Shown: in pieces, positions 18,388 through 26,437 of the stretch
Layout of the letters: each line of letters opens with the position of its first letter
Position numbering within the stretch: the stretch's first letter is position 1
Assembly: GCA_022827225.1 (NCBI GenBank)
Contig: JAJDTJ010000044.1
Span: 62,001-126,000, forward strand
Reading direction: 5' to 3'
DNA from: Candidatus Poribacteria bacterium
GTDB taxonomy: Bacteria; Poribacteria; WGA-4E; WGA-3G
Length of the DNA: 64,000 bases
Program-made: the position numbers and the translations under genes
The notes under the pieces: generated by a model
Database searches by the model: none
What the model saw: only the letters and a program-made list of their open reading frames with translations
What the model was told of the DNA's origin: nothing

Positions 18388-19161
18388 CTACGAAAAGAAC
18401 CGAAATCGGAAGATATGAAAAATCGCGGCGACACCGTCCTTCCAACTCACAGTTTTACCTTCGTGATAATCTCTGCCGCGATAGGAGATGGGGACCTCCG
18501 TAATTTTGCACTTCCGTTTGGCGAGTTTCGCCGTAATTTCCGGTTCAAAACCGAACCTGTCCGAGTAGAGCGAAATCTCCTTCAGGATAGATGTCCGGAT
18601 CACCTTATAGCAGGTTTCCATATCGGTGAGTTTCGTGCCGTTGACGACATTTGCAAGCGTTGTAAGAAATTGGTTTGCGAGATAACTCCGCATCAACCCT
18701 TTCTGTTTGCCTTCCATAAACCGAGAGCCGTACACTACATCGGCTTCATCGTCGAGGATCGGCTGCAGCAACTTCGGGTAGTCGTTTGGATCATATTCCA
18801 GATCGGCATCTTGGATAATCGTAATCTCGCCAGTGATGTGTTGGAAACCGGTGCGGAGCGTCGCGCCCTTACCCCTGTTCACATCGTGGTAGAAAACCCT
18901 TACAGCGATGTCATCTGCGTTTTCAGCGTTCTCATTTATGGGTGTATCTGTTGTCGCGAAGTAGCTGCGTATTGCGTCTGGATTTTCTTGGACACCTTCG
19001 ATTTCCTTTAGGATATCGCGGGTGCCATCTGTTGAAAAATCGTCAACCAGGATCAATTCTTTTTTCATACCGATTTCAACATTGATCACTTGTTGTAAAA
19101 GCTCTTTTAGGCTTGCGATCTCGTTGTAAATCGGAATCACAATGGATAGCGTAGCCGCCAT
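18388..19161 (-). CDS. Family 2 glycosyltransferase (dolichyl-phosphate-mannose-synthase-like)
   Basis: 257 residues from the Met at 19161, which has GGGGG nine bases upstream and directly begins the GT2 fold (L-S-I-V-I-P-I-Y-N-E). An in-frame ATG at 19239 would add 26 residues of unlikely sequence. It has the D-D-F-S-T-D-G-T nucleotide site, Q-D-A-D-L-E-Y as the DxD region and R-G-R-D-Y-x-E-G-K near the end. It resembles DPM1-like soluble transferases that move sugar from a nucleotide donor to a polyprenyl phosphate. It lies directly upstream of recQ on the same strand. Confidence 0.9.
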   Translation of the reverse strand: MAATLSIVIPIYNEIASLKELLQQVINVEIGMKKELILVDDFSTDGTRDILKEIEGVQENPDAIRSYFATTDTPINENAENADDIAVRVFYHDVNRGKGATLRTGFQHITGEITIIQDADLEYDPNDYPKLLQPILDDEADVVYGSRFMEGKQKGLMRSYLANQFLTTLANVVNGTKLTDMETCYKVIRTSILKEISLYSDRFGFEPEITAKLAKRKCKITEVPISYRGRDYHEGKTVSWKDGVAAIFHIFRFRFFS

Positions 19162-19357
19162 CTGGATGCCCCCAATATTTTGTTTCCACGGCTTTTGTGT
19201 AGGATACGGCGTAGACGAAGCAAAGTTGAACACCACCATTTTCTTCTACCTAAATGATACCCAATCTTTATATTAAAAGCAAGTTTAAAAACAGAGAACT
19301 TCCTTTTCACCTTCCGATAGGCACACGTTGCAAGCGCGCTACGTCTATAGTCCCAAT

Positions 19358-19975
19358 TTAAGCCCTCTGAATAGAGGTGTCAGTTGTTGCCTTGAAAACT
19401 GAATTCACAGCACCAAATAGAATTGGTAAATTAGCCAAAGTAAAATTTGTTATGTTTCGCATAAAAGTATCACTAACAAGCCGTCCAAATTCCCACAACG
19501 TTCCGTCGGTAACAATACCATATACCGGAAAAGTGGGGTCATTATTTATTTTCTGGGCAGCGACCAACTCAGCCAAACATTGTCCCCAACCTTGCTCAAA
19601 ATCGTTCTTCTTCGCTTCAACCAAGATTATCAAGGGCGTTCCCACAATGAGTTTGCCCAATTCAGATTTTGTAGAAATAAGGTAATCCGGTGTTCCGCTC
19701 AGTGTCTCGTCATAGGCTATCGTTTCCTTGATCCAGAGGGCGTAGTGATCAGCGTACCCTTTATAGACCTCTCTTAAAACCGGAAAGATAACGGCTTCAC
19801 ACCGTGCTGCCTCCGAACCGAAAATATTGATGTGTTGCCTTGTAAATTCCAATTCTTGGAGAAATTGCTCTGAAGGGTGTAAGGGGTCCTCGACGGAGAA
19901 AAAGTCGCTTTCCGAGTATCTGATTCCGAATCTTTCTTGAACTTCAGGAATCGTCTTGAAATCGCTAAATGCCAC
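19358..19975 (-). CDS. PD-(D/E)XK-like protein of unknown role, paralogue 1
   Basis: About 205 residues. The core G-T-P-D-Y-L-I ... I-I-L-V-E-A-K-K-N-D followed by a helix with Q-x-x-A-E-L fits the PD-(D/E)XK nuclease signature (D, then E-x-K). GTG at 19975 is preferred over the GTG three codons earlier because GGGAGG would abut the earlier one, and the paralogue at 21586-22185 begins at this residue (A-F-S-D-F-K-T-I). The two paralogues flank the sulfatase gene. There is no DNA-binding or ATPase domain, so whether it cleaves DNA is unknown; the family is also used for non-catalytic binding. Confidence 0.7.
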   Translation of the reverse strand: MAFSDFKTIPEVQERFGIRYSESDFFSVEDPLHPSEQFLQELEFTRQHINIFGSEAARCEAVIFPVLREVYKGYADHYALWIKETIAYDETLSGTPDYLISTKSELGKLIVGTPLIILVEAKKNDFEQGWGQCLAELVAAQKINNDPTFPVYGIVTDGTLWEFGRLVSDTFMRNITNFTLANLPILFGAVNSVFKATTDTSIQRA

Positions 19976-20041
19976 CAGTTTCACCTCCCATCAGCGAGTA
20001 CGGTTTGCTCCTAAGAGGTTATATTGGATTCGTTGAAAACT

Positions 20042-21556
20042 TTACGCATAGGATAACCGCTTAACCCGTTTCTCTAAAGGCTCCATTTGCTCAAGGATAC
20101 GACTCATCAGAGATACCCTATCCTCGGTATATGCGGCGTTGTTCCACTGATTGACGCGTTCGTTCGGATCCTTCTCCAGGTCGTAGAGCTCACCGTAGGC
20201 GTGTCCACAATACCACGTCAATTTCCGCGTATCCGTCACGATCGTCTTCAATCGCAAACAGTTCGGATCATCTACACACTCCACCAATACAGAATCGCGG
20301 ACAGATGTCGTCTCGCCCCTCAGCATCGGCATCGCGTCTACACCGTCTGTGTCTGCTGGCACCGGTAAACCGACTGCCGACAGAACGGTAGGTACAATAT
20401 CGACATGACTAAACAACGCCTCTGTGCGCTGCCCATCTGGAATCGATGCCGGGTATCTCATCAACGTCGGTACACGGACAAGCTGCTCGTAATGGAAAGG
20501 TCCCTTCATCCAGAGTCCATGATCACCGAGCAATTCACCGTGATCGGTCGTAAAGAGGACCAATGTGTTTTCTGTCAATCCACACGTATCCATACACTCC
20601 AGAATCCGTCCCATCTGCTGATCGATAATCTTCACCATATTATAGTAATACGCCCTACCGAGCCGTGCGTCGTCTACCGAAACTTTGCGGTAGTCGGCGC
20701 CGCCACCCTGCCCAGCGATGGCAAATCTTCCACGGATTTCCGACTTCCCAAGCTGCCCGCATCGCGCTTCCAAGAAATACGGCGGTTTATCGTCTAATTC
20801 GCCCTCAACGAAATCAGGAAGCGGGACTTGTGTCGGATCAACGCGATCCGCAAACTCCGTCGGGACACAGTGCGGGTGATGCGGGTCTTGGAAACCGACT
20901 GCCAATAGGAATGGTTGCCTCGCATCGTGCTTCGACAGGAAATCTATTGTCCGATCCGCTGTCCAGACGCTGTTGTGGTATTTCAGCGGTATCTCCCAAT
21001 CGTAAGCCTCACCGCCGAACCCGCGTTCACTCAGACGCGTCGCTTTGCTATAACCGGTGAACGTCTCCTCGGATACCTCGGAACGCACCCATTCGCCATA
21101 ATGTCCAGCGATGCCGTAAGTCGCATGTCCTAACGCCAATTCGACTGTCTCAAACCCGTAGTAGGGACCTCGGAAATCGGGGTAGCGCGTTGTATCGTTG
21201 CGTGTTTCAACGGATTCTTCCGCAGAGGCACCGAACGGTTGGAAGTGCGCTTTGCCGATATAGTGCGTGCGATACCCAACATCAGCGAGCCGGTGCGATA
21301 GCATCGTTTCATCTTCTGGAACATTCATTCCGACGTTCCACGCCCCGTGGCGACTTACATACCGACCTGAAAAGATTGAGGCACGGGCGGGGGTACATAC
21401 AGGGTTCGTGCAATACGCACGCTCGAAACAGACCCCTTCAGACGCAAACTGGTCGAGATGTGGTGTATCGGTGAACGTCGATCCGTAGCAGCTCAGGCTA
21501 TCCGTACGCTGCTGATCTGTCGTGATAATTAGTATATTCGGACGGTGTGTGTTCAT
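20042..21556 (-). CDS. Type I sulfatase (alkaline-phosphatase fold)
   Basis: 504 residues from the Met at 21556, where the domain begins (N-I-L-I-I-T-T-D-Q-Q-R). Starting at 21592 would overlap the neighbouring gene. The signature C-T-P-A-R-A has Cys54, which is converted to formylglycine, the catalytic residue, by a separate enzyme; no such enzyme is in the window. Metal ligands D-Q after T-T and the later T-D-H-G-E-L motif are present. It hydrolyses sulfate esters, typically of polysaccharides or aryl substrates. There is no clear signal peptide, which favours a cytoplasmic location. Gene order nuclease-like, sulfatase, nuclease-like on one strand suggests insertion of the sulfatase or duplication around it. 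Confidence 0.92.
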   Translation of the reverse strand: MNTHRPNILIITTDQQRTDSLSCYGSTFTDTPHLDQFASEGVCFERAYCTNPVCTPARASIFSGRYVSRHGAWNVGMNVPEDETMLSHRLADVGYRTHYIGKAHFQPFGASAEESVETRNDTTRYPDFRGPYYGFETVELALGHATYGIAGHYGEWVRSEVSEETFTGYSKATRLSERGFGGEAYDWEIPLKYHNSVWTADRTIDFLSKHDARQPFLLAVGFQDPHHPHCVPTEFADRVDPTQVPLPDFVEGELDDKPPYFLEARCGQLGKSEIRGRFAIAGQGGGADYRKVSVDDARLGRAYYYNMVKIIDQQMGRILECMDTCGLTENTLVLFTTDHGELLGDHGLWMKGPFHYEQLVRVPTLMRYPASIPDGQRTEALFSHVDIVPTVLSAVGLPVPADTDGVDAMPMLRGETTSVRDSVLVECVDDPNCLRLKTIVTDTRKLTWYCGHAYGELYDLEKDPNERVNQWNNAAYTEDRVSLMSRILEQMEPLEKRVKRLSYA

Positions 21557-21585
21557 AAATATTTCTGCTCTTGACTTTGACTGTC

Positions 21586-22185
21586 TCAACATTCCTGTAT
21601 TGATTTGAAGACAGAATTCATAGCACCGAATAGGATCGGTAAATTATCTATAGTAAAGCTAGTTCGGTTTTGGATGAAGGTGTCACCAACAAGTTGACCA
21701 AATTCCCACAATTTTCCGTCGGTAACAACACCATACACCGGAAAATCGGAATCATCATTTATTTTTTGTGCTGCAACCAATTCAGCCAGACATTGGCCCC
21801 AACCTTGTTCAAAATCGTTCTTTTTTGCTTCAACTAATATTACCAGAGGTGTACCGACAACAGTCATACCTAATTCAGACCGTGTAGCAATGAGATAGTC
21901 CGGAGTACCGCTCAAAGTCTCATCATAGATGATAGATTTCTTTACCCAAAGTCCATAGCGTTCAGCGTAATCCTTGTAAACCTCTCTTAAGATGGGAAAT
22001 ATAACAACTTCACATCTTGATCCCTCAGATGCGAAAACATCAATATACTGCCTGCTAAACTCAAGTTCTTGTAAGAATTGTTCTGAAGGATTTTTAGCCT
22101 CAACGTGAAAAATGTCATTAGATGCGTATTTAATTCTGAATTTTTCTTGCACTTCAGAAATAGTCTTAAAATCGCTAAATGCCAT
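21586..22185 (-). CDS. PD-(D/E)XK-like protein of unknown role, paralogue 2
   Basis: 199 residues, alignable along its whole length with the gene at 19358-19975: A-F-S-D-F-K-T-I at the start, Q-E-L-E-F in the middle, G-T-P-D-Y-L-I and V-I-L-V-E-A-K-K-N-D as the putative active site, and a G-A-M-N-S-V-F-K tail. The ATG is preceded by GGGGAGG. It lies 29 bp upstream of the sulfatase start and is probably cotranscribed with it. As with its paralogue, only the nuclease-like fold can be proposed. Confidence 0.72.
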   Translation of the reverse strand: MAFSDFKTISEVQEKFRIKYASNDIFHVEAKNPSEQFLQELEFSRQYIDVFASEGSRCEVVIFPILREVYKDYAERYGLWVKKSIIYDETLSGTPDYLIATRSELGMTVVGTPLVILVEAKKNDFEQGWGQCLAELVAAQKINDDSDFPVYGVVTDGKLWEFGQLVGDTFIQNRTSFTIDNLPILFGAMNSVFKSIQEC

Positions 22186-22241
22186 GAGTCCTACCTCCCC
22201 AATTCAAGATCAATTTAAACGCGTTTGAAACGAATTATAGA

Positions 22242-23063
22242 TTAGGGACAAAACGGTTTCAGATAATTGTAACTCTGTTCCGCTGCGTCTTCAGACTTCA
22301 TGATTTCGCGAAACGCTTGATGCACCGTCACATAACCATCGTAACCGATCGCTTCCAGCCCTTCAAATACCAACGGAAAATCAATGCCTCCTTCGTCCTG
22401 TAAGCGGATCGGATCGTGTGGAACTTCACCCTGAATCCATGTTAGAAGCCGTGTCTTCCCCTCCGGTCGACGGATATGGTTCTGAAGGTAGACGTTGAAC
22501 AGATACGGCGAGAACCGCTTAAGCGTCTCAACGCCATAATCCTGCGCACAAAGGTCGAGGTTAGCGGGTTCGTAGATAATCCCGAAATTCTTTCTACCGA
22601 CGCGTTTTAATACCTCAACCGATCCATCTACCGTCTCAAACAGACTCTGTGTATGCGACTGGTGTGCGAGACAGATCCCACGCTCCGCTGCTTCGTCCGA
22701 GGCGCGTTGTGCCCAACGGATGTCCGCCTCAACCTTCATCGCGATGCGGATAAGGTCCGCACCAAGCAGCTCCGTTAAATCGAGATACGGCGTGATGTTA
22801 CGGAGACCGTCCGGACCCTGATCATTGTTAAGTGGTACCGGAAAGTCACCAGTGATCATAGAGACCTTCAGGTTCAGCGAGTCCGCTTGTTTACGCGCTG
22901 CGGTAATCTGCTCTAAAGGCGAGTGGATACCGACTTGGGAAGCACGCATACAGACCGCCTCATAGCCGAGCCCTGCTGCCAATTCAGATAGTTGCTTGAA
23001 AGTATGTGTAGCATCTCTCTTCGATGCTGTTTCTGCGACGCGGACAGAAAGTGAAAGTTTCAT
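22242..23063 (-). CDS. Sugar phosphate isomerase/epimerase-like TIM-barrel protein
   Basis: 273 residues with the xylose-isomerase-like (AP endonuclease 2) barrel. Strands carry C-M-R-A-S-Q, M-I-T-G-D, L-A-H-Q-S-H-T and I-I-Y-E-P-A-N-L, with the His, Glu and Asp ligand positions expected for a divalent metal, and a late Y-D-G-Y-V-T-V-H. The family includes inosose dehydratases, tagatose epimerases and hydroxypyruvate isomerases, and the substrate cannot be assigned. It is in the same orientation as the sulfatase block and could act on carbohydrate products, but nothing proves this. Confidence 0.83.
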   Translation of the reverse strand: MKLSLSVRVAETASKRDATHTFKQLSELAAGLGYEAVCMRASQVGIHSPLEQITAARKQADSLNLKVSMITGDFPVPLNNDQGPDGLRNITPYLDLTELLGADLIRIAMKVEADIRWAQRASDEAAERGICLAHQSHTQSLFETVDGSVEVLKRVGRKNFGIIYEPANLDLCAQDYGVETLKRFSPYLFNVYLQNHIRRPEGKTRLLTWIQGEVPHDPIRLQDEGGIDFPLVFEGLEAIGYDGYVTVHQAFREIMKSEDAAEQSYNYLKPFCP

Positions 23064-23172
23064 TTTTTAAAGCCTTTAGTTTTCAGTTATCAGTTACAAA
23101 AAGTTTTGGGAGACATAAAGCCTTCTTTGGGGTGTTTTTACTTCGGTATTTCTGCAGATTTCTTCAATATGT

Positions 23173-23754
23173 CTATAGAAACTGAATTTTAGCATAGATC
23201 GCTTGCAAGGATAATTCACAATCTATTGAAACAAGAAACAACACGTCATCAAACGAACGAAACGCTGTCAAATTCCAGTCCTGTTCCTGTCGTAGATAGT
23301 GTTCAACGCAAATGCTATCCTGCGAAATAAGTACATATTCACACAAAGAATCAAGTTTCTGATAGGACGCGAATTTCTCACCTCGGTCGTAGGCTGCGGT
23401 TGACGACGAAAGCACCTCTATCAACACAGTTGGGTTGAGAAGCGTATCAAAATGTGAATCCTCAAACTGAGGTTCATCACAGACAACCACAACATCTGGA
23501 TAGGTATATCGTCCTGTTGAACTTACCTTCACACGCATATCGCTTGGATAAACTATGCATGTCCGGTCCCGCAACTGAATATGAAGCTCAGCGAACGTAT
23601 TGCCCATGATAATATTATGTTCATGACTGGCACCGGGCATTGTATATATCTGCCCGTTGCGGTATTCGCTTTTGGTGAGTGCTTTCCGCTCCTTAGCAAG
23701 ATATTCTTCAGGCGTTAGGAAGACTTGTGCCGCAGCAGTTTCCATAGTTTCCAT
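23173..23754 (-). CDS. Uma2 family (DUF820) restriction-endonuclease-like protein
   Basis: 193 residues matching the Uma2 pattern: L-T-P-E-E-Y-L, a Y-R-N-G-Q-I-Y strand, S-H-E-H-N-I-I, Y-P-S-D-M-R-V-K, the Y-P-D-V-V-V-V strand with its Asp, and V-L-I-E-V-L-S-S-S-T with its Glu, then Y-D-R-G-E-K. These residues form a PD-(D/E)XK-type site. The family is common in cyanobacteria and environmental bacteria and its biological role is unclear. ATG with GAGAGAAG upstream. It is a single gene 15 bp upstream of nothing on its own strand other than its 3' neighbour 22242, separated by about 110 bp. Confidence 0.85.
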   Translation of the reverse strand: METMETAAAQVFLTPEEYLAKERKALTKSEYRNGQIYTMPGASHEHNIIMGNTFAELHIQLRDRTCIVYPSDMRVKVSSTGRYTYPDVVVVCDEPQFEDSHFDTLLNPTVLIEVLSSSTAAYDRGEKFASYQKLDSLCEYVLISQDSICVEHYLRQEQDWNLTAFRSFDDVLFLVSIDCELSLQAIYAKIQFL

Positions 23755-23769
23755 AATTTCTTCTCTCTC

Positions 23770-24618
23770 TTAGAGTAAAATATCGGTGATTGAGAGTGCC
23801 ATCAAGACGAGACTAATCATACCGTTCAACGTGAAGAAGGCGAGGTTGACACGGGAGAGGTCCGTCGGTTTAACAATCGCGTGTTCGTAGATAAAGATTA
23901 GCACAACAATCCCGACACCGATATAATAAAAAAGTCCCAATTCGACGAGAAGCGGGATACCGAGGAGGAGCAACACAGCGATGACATGCAAGGCGGACGA
24001 GAGCCACAATGCCCATCGGATACCGAGTTTCGCTGGAATAGAGTGTAACCCGTGCTTCCTATCGAAGTTGACATCTTGGCAGGCATAGATGATATCGAAC
24101 CCGGCTGTCCAGAGCAGCACAACGAGGCAGAGAACAATCGGCGGCAATGCGAAGTTACCCTGAATCGCTATCCACGCACCGACAGGTGAGATGGAGAGCG
24201 AAAAACCGAGCCAGAAGTGTGAGAGTGCAGTAAAGCGTTTGGTATAGGAGTACCCCATCACCACGGCAAGCGCAACAGGCGACAGCGCGAAGGCAAGCCG
24301 GTTCAACCGCCACGCTGCGAAGACCAGCAGCCCAGCGGAGACGATAGTGAAACCCCAGACCGCGCCCTTTGTGATTAAGCCCGCCGGGAGCGCACGCATG
24401 GCAGTGCGCGGGTTTCTACTGTCAATCTCGGCATCAGCAAGCCTGTTGAAAGCCATGGCACAACTACGCGCCCCGACCATCGCAACGAGAATCCAACCGA
24501 GCTTCGGCAACGACGGAAACCCGTCCGCAGCGATGAACGCACTCATGACCGCAAACGGAAGCGCGAAGACGGTATGTTCAAATTTGATCATCTCTAAGAT
24601 AATTCTGAGTTTCCGCAT
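23770..24618 (-). CDS. UbiA family prenyltransferase (MqnP/UbiA-like)
   Basis: 282 residues with eight or nine membrane helices. The first Asp-rich motif is N-R-L-A-D-A-E-I-D near 60 and the second is D-V-N-F-D-R-K-H-G near 185. The start E-M-I-K-F-E-H-T-V-F-A-L-P-F-A is typical of the 4-hydroxybenzoate polyprenyltransferase branch that includes MqnP of the futalosine menaquinone pathway. It joins a polyprenyl chain to an aromatic acid in the membrane. No other quinone genes are nearby, so ubiquinone versus menaquinone cannot be decided. Only 15 bp separate its stop from the Uma2 start on the same strand. Confidence 0.9.
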   Translation of the reverse strand: MRKLRIILEMIKFEHTVFALPFAVMSAFIAADGFPSLPKLGWILVAMVGARSCAMAFNRLADAEIDSRNPRTAMRALPAGLITKGAVWGFTIVSAGLLVFAAWRLNRLAFALSPVALAVVMGYSYTKRFTALSHFWLGFSLSISPVGAWIAIQGNFALPPIVLCLVVLLWTAGFDIIYACQDVNFDRKHGLHSIPAKLGIRWALWLSSALHVIAVLLLLGIPLLVELGLFYYIGVGIVVLIFIYEHAIVKPTDLSRVNLAFFTLNGMISLVLMALSITDILL

Positions 24619-24693
24619 CTTTTATCCGCAAACCCCTTACACTGTCGGTAGGAGCGATCCGCCTTTCCCATATCCGCTAACATCTGCTCTTAG

Positions 24694-24754
24694 GTAGGAG
24701 CGAGCTGCGCTCGCGATCTTCTTACACGATAGGAGCGAGCTGCGCTCGCGATCT
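24694..24754. repeat. Two tandem REP-like palindromes
   Basis: TAGGAGCGAGCTGCGCTCGCGATCT occurs twice (about 24694-24718 and 24730-24754). Each can fold as GCGAGC-TGC-GCTCGC. A partial third copy, GTAGGAGCGATC, is at about 24650. Related to the interrupted form at 2483. Confidence 0.65.
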
Positions 24755-24837
24755 CCCATCAAAACCTATCAACCAAAAATCGCTCTTCTGATTGTTGACG
24801 TTGACCCCTGATTGCTAATTGCTAACGGGCTGACCGC

Positions 24838-26091
24838 TCAAAACGGTAACAGATTACCTGCAGCACCAAACGCAAACGGTTTCGCTTCGTCTATGACCTC
24901 TAACCTCGAATGCAGTCTCGCATCTTCAAGCAGCACTTCGGAGATGTTAAGTTCCGTCAATCTCAATGTACTCTCAATGCGAATAACCCGTGCATCTTCC
25001 GGTTCTGTGAGACCGATGGTGTCGAGTGCTATTTCGATCGCTTCACGGTCAGTATCGTAATAGAACGGAATTTTCGATTTCTGCGGTCCCAGAGCAGTGA
25101 TACCATTCATGTAGGTCGCGTGCCGATCAATCTTATCTACGAGGCGTGTCGTTGTAAAGTCTGCAAGTCCGATACCGGTGGCGTTGCCGTCGCTCTCTTC
25201 AGTGAGATCTCGGACGAATATACGGAGAATCGCCGGTTTCGCGGGTTCCGGTTCAAAATTCTGCATCATCCGACCGATGACGTTCGTATCCATACCGGTA
25301 CCGCTGATATTTTTGCCTGTCCAATCCACGATGAGCAGATCGAGTTCATCGAACGGGAGCCGTCCCATCAGCGATTTCGCCTCAACGAGCAGTTCACGTT
25401 CCGTCTGAAGGAGTTGTGCAGCAGGCATTGCGACCGCTTTCGCTGTCTCCTCGTGTGCATTCTCAAGCAGCCCCAACCCGAAAGCGATCTTGCCGGTATC
25501 AAGAATAAAGCCACCGACTGCCGTGATAACGTGTTCAAAACCGTACTGGAAGAAAGCGCGGTGATACAGGTTTGCACCCTGCTGTTTACCGAGTCCAATC
25601 ACCAGCATCTTCATCAAGCCGCTCTCAATGGAGCCGTTGAAATCTGTGTGCGCTTTAATGCGATTTAACGGAACAACGTGATCCGCTTCAGCAGCATACC
25701 AATCCATAAAGATCGGCAAACCGTCCGCCGTTTTTCCGAGTTCCACGACCTCCATAGTCGCTTTCACGGGTGCACCGACGGTCTCCTCAGTGATACCGTA
25801 ATGTTCCAGCACGCTCCGTTGTCCTTCGGGGGTTGCACCACCGTGGCTCCCCATCGCTGGAACCACAAACGGGTGTGCGCCGAGTGCTTTGAGGTAATCA
25901 ATTGTCGCCTTGACTGCAGTAGCGACATTCGCGACACCGCGACTGCCAGCAGTGATAGCGACAGTCTCGCCGGGTCTAACAATAGCGGCAGCGTTGATAC
26001 GCTCTAATTCCGCGTGAATCGCTGCGGGGAGATCATTAAGAACGGGTGCCTCAAACCGCTGCCGAATCCGTGCCATATTTGGAAGTGCCAT
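24838..26091 (-). CDS. LarA-like nickel-pincer racemase family protein (DUF2088)
   Basis: 417 residues. It has P-A-M-G-S-H-G-G-A-T-P-E-G-Q near 90-103, a conserved N-R-I-K-A-H-T-D-F segment, E-S-G-L-M-K-M-L-V-I-G-L-G-K-Q-Q-G-A and a basic/acidic C-terminal domain. These match the lactate-racemase-like superfamily, in which His and Lys residues bind the nickel-pincer nucleotide and shuttle protons at a chiral carbon. It diverges from LarA itself at the N-terminus (T-A-G-S-R-G), so the substrate is probably another 2-hydroxyacid or sugar acid. larC, needed for the cofactor, lies 18 kb away in this window. Ends in TGA. ATG at 26091. Confidence 0.82.
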   Translation of the reverse strand: MALPNMARIRQRFEAPVLNDLPAAIHAELERINAAAIVRPGETVAITAGSRGVANVATAVKATIDYLKALGAHPFVVPAMGSHGGATPEGQRSVLEHYGITEETVGAPVKATMEVVELGKTADGLPIFMDWYAAEADHVVPLNRIKAHTDFNGSIESGLMKMLVIGLGKQQGANLYHRAFFQYGFEHVITAVGGFILDTGKIAFGLGLLENAHEETAKAVAMPAAQLLQTERELLVEAKSLMGRLPFDELDLLIVDWTGKNISGTGMDTNVIGRMMQNFEPEPAKPAILRIFVRDLTEESDGNATGIGLADFTTTRLVDKIDRHATYMNGITALGPQKSKIPFYYDTDREAIEIALDTIGLTEPEDARVIRIESTLRLTELNISEVLLEDARLHSRLEVIDEAKPFAFGAAGNLLPF

Positions 26092-26437
26092 GCGTCTCCA
26101 TCCTTTATATTAAATAGAACTTGCGCACGTTTCTCTTTTGTACCATAGGCTGTTGGTCTCCTGTGCGCTGAGAACGTCTCCGTTTTTTGAAAGTTTATCC
26201 GCTAATGGAGCGTCATATCCTCAAAATTGCGTAAGTCCTCTTAAACTTTACGGCAATTCTATCAGATATAGGATAAGAGTGCAAGGGAAATATGAGGTAG
26301 CCGTCGGCTATCAGCCATCAGTCGTCAGTCGTCAGCGGAATGGTTCTTAGGTGTCGGGGTCAGGATTAGCAGATTTTCACGATCGCTTAGGCGAGATCCA
26401 AAATTCTTATGCAAACTCACGTTACCAAAAATAAAAG
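26092..26437. other. Intergenic region with diverged repeats
   Basis: 346 bp: a diverged MITE-like copy (26116-26239), then low-complexity strings of the CAGCCATCAGTCGTCAG type (26300-26338). No gene seen. Confidence 0.5.
26116..26239. mobile_element. MITE-like element, diverged copy B
   Basis: Left end AGAACTTGCGCA followed by CTCTTTTGTACCA as in copies C to E; right end TCAAAATTGCGTAAGTCCT intact. The interior is strongly diverged. 124 bp, close to the 120 bp of the intact copies. Confidence 0.55.
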
